DNA from: Sipunculus nudus
Taxonomy: Eukaryota > Annelida > Sipuncula > Golfingiida > Sipunculidae
Assembly (NCBI GenBank): GCA_026874595.1
Contig: CM049313.1
Coordinates: 27,218,008 to 27,282,007, forward strand
Direction of reading: 5' to 3'
DNA: 64,000 bases
Below are positions 59,296-64,000 of this stretch, piece by piece; the stretch's first letter is position 1; each line of letters begins with the position of its first letter. The notes under the pieces are model-generated. The model was not told the DNA's origin. It ran no database searches and worked only from the letters and a program-made list of their open reading frames with translations. The translations under genes were made by a program, and so were the position numbers.

Positions 59296-59931
59296 TTGAA
59301 AATTTGATACAAAAGCTCAACTTATGCATTGATCACCATGATTCTTTGCATGGATATTGATCATGGAATGTTTCATCAGTTTCTGCAGACTGGTAGTGCC
59401 TTCTGTATTTTATTCAATTTTTTATGCATTTTTGTTTGCAGGAAATCTTTGATTACAGCAAGCATGCTGGTCAGTCGCTTATCATGATGTCTGTTTGTGT
59501 GTTTGTTTGTGTGTATGTTTGTTGCTTGCCAGAATCAAAGATTTCAGCAAGCATATTGGTCAGTTGTGTATGTCTGTTTGTTGCTTGCCAGAATCAAAGA
59601 TTTCAGCAAGTATATTGGTAAGTTATGTATGTCTGTTTGTTTATTTGTCCACATTCTACAGGCCGCAGTTTTGCTGCAACGACTTTCAAACTTATGTAGT
59701 TAGTATACACATAAAAGCCTATTGTTTTGGGGCAAAATAGGTCAAAGGTCAAGATCAAGGTCATCTTTAATATGTTTGTCTGCCCTCTACTGGCCACAAT
59801 TTTGCAGTAATTGCTTTCAAATTTTATACAGTTAGTATATAATCGTTCCCAATAGAAGCCTTTTGTTTTTGGTCGTTATATGGGTCAAAGGTCAAGATCA
59901 GGGTCATGGATACCCCTCATAATGGGTTTTA
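59296..59931 (+). repeat. Family A remnant and ~65-bp minisatellite
   Basis: 59296-59425 resumes the A unit (GAAAATTTGATACAAAAGCTC). 59437-59645 holds about three copies of a ~65-bp unit with GAATCAAAGATTTCAGCAAG and TGTATGTCTGTTTGTTGC. The plus-strand frames here are translations of the minisatellite. 59740-59900 carries GGTCAAAGGTCAAGATCA twice. Confidence 0.7.
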
Positions 59932-60889
59932 AGCGAACCTGTGAGCTTATGCGATGGCGAAGCGTCGTCCGTCCACCGTCCGCTGTCCGCTGTCCGCCGT
60001 CCAAGGCTGGCTTTCTGCCATCCAGGGCTGTAAGTCAGAAACCGTTGGAACTAGCAGCTCCAGATTACATGTAAGAATCAATCACATGTGGAACTTGGTG
60101 CCCTGGAGCTTATTATTTGGTAACTGCATTAATTTAGATTTTATAGAGAAAAAGCTTAAAACCTTTAAAAATCTTTTTCTTTGAAACTGTCCAGCCAAAT
60201 TGTCCAATATTTCACAGAAATGTTCCTTAGAACAATCTCTCTCAAGTTTGTTCGAATGGTTTCAGTTTGATAATTTTTGACAGAGTTACAGAAAGTTGAA
60301 CTTAGTCATCTGTGCAAAAAGGCATACTAAACTTAAAATCTCAGAAACAGCTGGAGCTGTCATCACCAAATTTTATGCCAATGTTTGTCACATGAGTCAT
60401 ATCTGAAATTGAGGTGTTGGTGGCACCACCTACATTGATCTGTTTTTCACAAGCAAAAATGTAAGTTTAAACTCTTCTAGCTTATACACTGTTTTATGAT
60501 GAAACTGTTAAGCTTATTGGTTTAAACTTTACAAGAATTATTCTATGGTAGGGTTCTGTCAGTTTTATAAGAATAGATTGGGTAAATGCAGCTTTAAAAA
60601 AGTAGTGTAGCCAATTGAAAAAGGCTTTCTGTGTTTGAAAACAGATTTGACAACATGCTGAGTTTCAGCAGCCAAGTCAAGAGGTCACTCAGTGCAACTA
60701 GGTGGGGTCCAGACATCACCATGGCAACTGACCTGGCTCTGTCTGGTGTCTAGACATCTATGTCTAGACACAGCGTCTAGACATCTAGACACATTGTCTA
60801 GATGCAATGTGTCTTGACGCAGAATGCCCAGATTAGAACTATTAGAACTATATCTTTTAACTGTTTGAAAAAATTTGGTTTGCATTTTA
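59932..60889 (+). mobile_element. Family B 5' portion, with palindromic TCTAGA cluster
   Basis: It starts AGCGAACCTGTGAGC with a GTCC-rich tract (59970-60005). B body continues to the GGTGGCACCACC block near 60419. From about 60640 it enters the TCACTCAGTGCA zone of B. A cluster of TCTAGACA/TGTCTAGA motifs follows at 60745-60815. No B 3' end is present before the next B start. Confidence 0.66.
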
Positions 60890-61363
60890 AGCGGATCTGT
60901 GAGCTTATGCAGTGGTGTGGCGTAGTCCATCGTGTGTCATAGCTATTTCAAAAAGGGAGCTAGCATCACCAAATTTTTTGCAAAAAAATTTGTCATCTAA
61001 AAAATTCTATCGGATTTCACTTATTTCTTGGCTAACTGCATTTTTATTAGATTTTATAGGGAAGAAGCTAAAGAACATTAAAAAATGTTCTTCTCCAAAA
61101 CCTTGCTGCCAAATTGTCCGTTCATCTGTCCCAGTAATCATCCCTGGCAAAAAGAACATATCCGAAAAATCCTGACTGATACATCCTAGTTTTAAAATGT
61201 CTTAGTCCGTAACTTGCAAGTCCCAAACGTCCATTTTGCTGAAATCATAATGACTAAAAATGATATGCAGGACATAAGAGGATCGATATTCAATTTAAAA
61301 AATAAACCTCCATTCATACTCCAAAACTTTGCACAGGTTTGCATTAGGCCTGTAGGCCTTGTT
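60890..61363 (+). mobile_element. Miniature family B derivative, 474 bp
   Basis: It starts AGCGGATCTGTGAGC and ends CACAGGTTTGC with AGGCCTGTAGGCCT and TGTT. It keeps both B ends and ~200 bp of the 5' body but lacks the long interior. The middle has a CCTAGT / CCAAACGTCC phrase also found at 41865-41970. Confidence 0.68.
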
Positions 61364-61417
61364 CTTTATATCTTTGTCACTATTAGTCATATTTACTTCA
61401 ACTGTACCTCATTTTAA

Positions 61418-61714
61418 TTGTCATTCCAAGGCCTTTCTTCTGGTGTGTATGAGACTGAAATCTGCTGTAACCATGGTAACATGATATTCAAAAATAAAGG
61501 GTCTAATTTTACTAACTTTGTCAGTTTTAAAGCTAGAGAGGTCTTGTCTTTTGCATCAGGTAGCACACAAGTAGTGTTATTTGATTATATTACAAGTTTT
61601 GATATATCTATTACAATATCTCGTCAAATGAGATATTTTGAGATAATGCTTAGTGATAGCCTACAGTCCATAAGGCCAGACTTTTTTAATTCTTTGGTTT
61701 ACGAACATGTTTGA
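61418..61714 (+). CDS. Hypothetical ORF followed by a genomic poly(A) run
   Basis: A 98-codon frame, the longest in the distal non-repetitive part. It includes YETEICCNHGNMIFKNKG and DSLQSIRPDFFNSL. I do not recognise the protein. It ends 25 bp before an ~19-base A run (61739-61757). The opening is preceded by CATTCCAAG, which could be a weak acceptor. It could be the tail of a retrotransposed transcript, a terminal exon or a chance frame. Confidence 0.25.
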   Translation: MSFQGLSSGVYETEICCNHGNMIFKNKGSNFTNFVSFKAREVLSFASGSTQVVLFDYITSFDISITISRQMRYFEIMLSDSLQSIRPDFFNSLVYEHV

Positions 61715-61738
61715 CAAAAGTGATAGGTAGGAGGTAGG

Positions 61739-61757
61739 AAAAAAAAAAAAAAAAAAA
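61739..61757 (+). repeat. Poly(A) run
   Basis: An almost pure A tract of about 19 bases. No AATAAA lies just upstream, and I could not identify a matching target duplication. Confidence 0.9.
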
Positions 61758-63540
61758 TGGAACAAACTTGGAAACTGGTGTTCGTGAATCCTGTATTGTA
61801 CAGTTGGGTTATAAAATTCATTTTTAAATGGCACTATATAAACCTATATAAAATATATAAAATAATATATAAAAATTATAATATTATCATCCTCTTGAGT
61901 TTTCCACATGAATTATGTGTGTGCCATGTTATTTCAAGCCATTCAAATGTCAGCGAAGGTAAAATAATGACAAATAAAAAGTTTAAACAGTAAAACTTAT
62001 TAAGTTATATATGATTTCATACACACCTGAAATAAAACTTGTCACTGTCCCTGCCAAGTGACTTGCCTATTTTTTAAAGATTTTTAAATTAAAGACCAGT
62101 CAAATACTTATACAAATACAAAATATATTTTTGTTATATATGCAAGGAGAAAACTAAATATTCACTGCTAGCATGATAGATTGCAGTTTTTCATTTTAAG
62201 TCGTGAAGGACAATAACAACGACAATATGCGACTTGCAGCTATTCGCCTATTGTTTATCAAATGTCAACAACATGGAACGCGAAATGTTTGATTCATGAC
62301 CATTTCCTTTTTGGTGTTGCGCATGTTTGATAGTCCTTTGAATAAACAACAACTGCTAATAAAATGAGGTTTCCATTGGAGATCACATTGAATTATTCAA
62401 CTATTTTAAAATTTAAAAAAGTATTAATAATCTTTATTTATTAATAGAGATCTGCATTTCTTACCACGGCCGTGTCAGTACGTACCGTACTCAGTTTAAT
62501 ATGCCGTCACTTGGGTCACTGTCAGTCCGGTATTGCTTTTCGGCATCCATACACAACAAAGCTTCCATTACATCCGTTTGGAACAATTAAATGAATCCTT
62601 TCAAAGTTTCTGCATTTTAAATGGTTTTCATTTTAGCTTGCTTTTGTATTGACTTTAAAAATACCCGCAAAGCCTACGCTTCACGTAAACCCGCGCCACA
62701 AACACTACAGATAGTCGGAAATCCTGCAGAAACCCTGAGAATTCCTGGAGTTTACAAAGAATACATGACGTCCTCATGCAGTATATAATTTCATCTGTTC
62801 GGTAATTTTCTTTAAAGCGTTACAAGAATACGTTTCTAACTTTTGACAAGTTATAATATTTTTAAAGAGTAAACTTGTGAAACTTAGCTCATTTGCAGTA
62901 ATAAATAGCGTCTGACTTTGAGTGCAATAATTAGTCGTAGAAGTAAATTTGTTTGCATATCCAGCAAGTTATTAACAGTGGCAAGCTGGTAAAGCCGCTA
63001 TGCAACCAAACTAATTTTCTTTTCTAATTCACATCTATCTAAAACAAATATGTTTAAAGAGGTAAATATGACAAAAAACGCTGGTTTAAAAATGTACTGT
63101 AGTGCAGAAAACGAACTTTGAAAACTCTCCAAGAATTCTCAATTTCCCTGCTGAATCTTTTGACTACTTGATGGCCAATCAATTGCATTTATGGCCCAAG
63201 GATACCCTATTGTGATTGGCTTAAACCCTCCATCTGTCATTACGAAAGTGACCTTATTAGCCAATCATAAGAGTTCTAACGTTTAAGTGATCAAATACAC
63301 ACGGTCACTGAACATTTCATTTGTCAACAACCGTGTTGGATTCAGCGACGCAATATAAAAGGAAAAATAAGTCAAAAATGCCAATTTTATTTTTTTTTCT
63401 GAAATGAGGATATCGGAGGTCGGCGGGTTTGTAAACTGAAAAATTAAAAAAGTCTGGCCTAAGTATGCAGGAATCATTTTGAATCTGATATATCTTATGA
63501 CTTACACTAATATATCGAAACAAATTTTTCATTTTCGGAT
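61758..63540. other. Mostly non-repetitive DNA, no gene recognised
   Basis: None of families A to E appears here. Small frames in both directions show no domain. GC-richer patches occur at 62460-62530 and 62660-62760. It may be intron, or regulatory sequence of a gene beyond the window. Confidence 0.5.
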
Positions 63541-63544
63541 ATTG

Positions 63545-63561
63545 CCACTAGGGGGCGCTGC
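63545..63561 (+). promoter_or_regulatory. CTCF-like binding motif
   Basis: CCACTAGGGGGCGCTGC matches the core consensus of the vertebrate and fly CTCF motif (CCASYAGRKGGC-type). It is the only such site I noticed. Function in this genome is inferred; similar motifs can also be spread by repeats. Confidence 0.55.
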
Positions 63562-64000
63562 ACTTGAACCTCCCCGACATATAATTTTTTGGCCATATCA
63601 CCGTAACTATAAAACTCAATTTCATAAACTATACCGTATTTATTCCAGTTTGGCGATCCCTCTTATTTCTCGACCCCAAAAAATATTTTGAAAGCATAAT
63701 TTCTAAAATGACTCTAATTTCTCGACTGCCGACGATGTTTTCTGTCAACGATGTTAAGGTGAAATGCCTCCGTCTCTCACGGTCACCGCAGTTTGTATCC
63801 GACTAGATTCTTATTACACTGGGCATCCACATCGAACTTGCTTCCAATAAAATTTATGAAGATACAAAGATGCGTTTTTCATAATATATAAACATGATAA
63901 AGCCTTCAAGAACCAAATGGGTGTCCGTGACGAAGCAAACTCGTGTACCATTCCTGGTACGCACGTGCCTCGTGTGCAATTCACGTGGGATCTTCAGCAA
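63562..64000. other. Non-repetitive, locally GC-richer DNA at the window end
   Basis: CTCGACCCC/CTCGACTGCC phrases, CACGTG-like text near 63988 and several CpGs are present. No exon or core promoter could be supported. Confidence 0.4.

Noticed and set aside
59424-59740. Cysteine-rich frames repeating VCLFVACQNQRFQQ
   Set aside because: They translate the ~65-bp minisatellite in different phases; the repetition is at the DNA level.
1-64000. tRNA, rRNA or other structured RNA genes
   Set aside because: No cloverleaf-like A/B box pair or rRNA signature was recognised by eye. A tRNA or Rfam scan would be needed to exclude short ones.

Overview
This window is AT-rich, repeat-dominated eukaryotic DNA. 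No bacterial-style gene set is present. Almost every open reading frame over 60 codons is a chance frame inside a repeat. The repeats suggest a mollusc, most likely a bivalve. They are tandem-repeat-cored elements with GTCC/GTCT-rich 5' tracts, architecturally like the bivalve 'pearl' and Helentron-type non-autonomous elements. The species cannot be named from what I can see.

One host coding exon is supported. Positions 45737-45899 (+) encode the conserved C-terminal part of the mismatch-repair protein MSH3, with clean splice signals at both ends. I found no other MSH3 exon, so much of the window may be MSH3 intron, although short exons could have been missed.

The rest is a nested mosaic of mobile elements. 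Five repeat families (called A to E here) recur, often inserted into one another. A starts AGCTCAGCTGAC and ends after TGACCCATGGGTCA. B starts AGCGAACCTGTG and ends after AGGCCTGTAGGCCT. C starts GTATCCGCCAAAA, D starts ATGCCCCCGCC, and E starts AGCCCTCAG; these three end in CTAG. Families A to D share one plan: an 11-13 nt 5' motif, the same motif inverted just before a 3' hairpin, an end next to T residues, no evident target duplication, and tandem repeats inside. E has the 3' hairpin and CTAG, but I do not see the inverted motif. A 12-bp palindrome, GGTGGCGCCACC, sits in the otherwise dissimilar internal repeats of A, B, C and E.

Layout: 1-10692, an inverted ~1 kb segment pair with A, C and B copies between. 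10693-15439, B sequence split by a Harbinger transposon with a broken transposase (13095-15149). 15440-29392, nested B, C, D and A-like copies. 29393-34323, a decayed Gypsy retrotransposon with a second retroelement in its gag. 34382-44112, a 9.7 kb candidate CACTA transposon with 357-bp terminal inverted repeats, a GAT target duplication and an internal 1.9 kb near-perfect tandem duplication. 44113-46456, the MSH3 exon and a local minisatellite. 46457-61363, further A to E copies. 61364-64000, largely non-repetitive sequence with one unexplained ORF ending near a poly(A) run and a strong CTCF-like motif.
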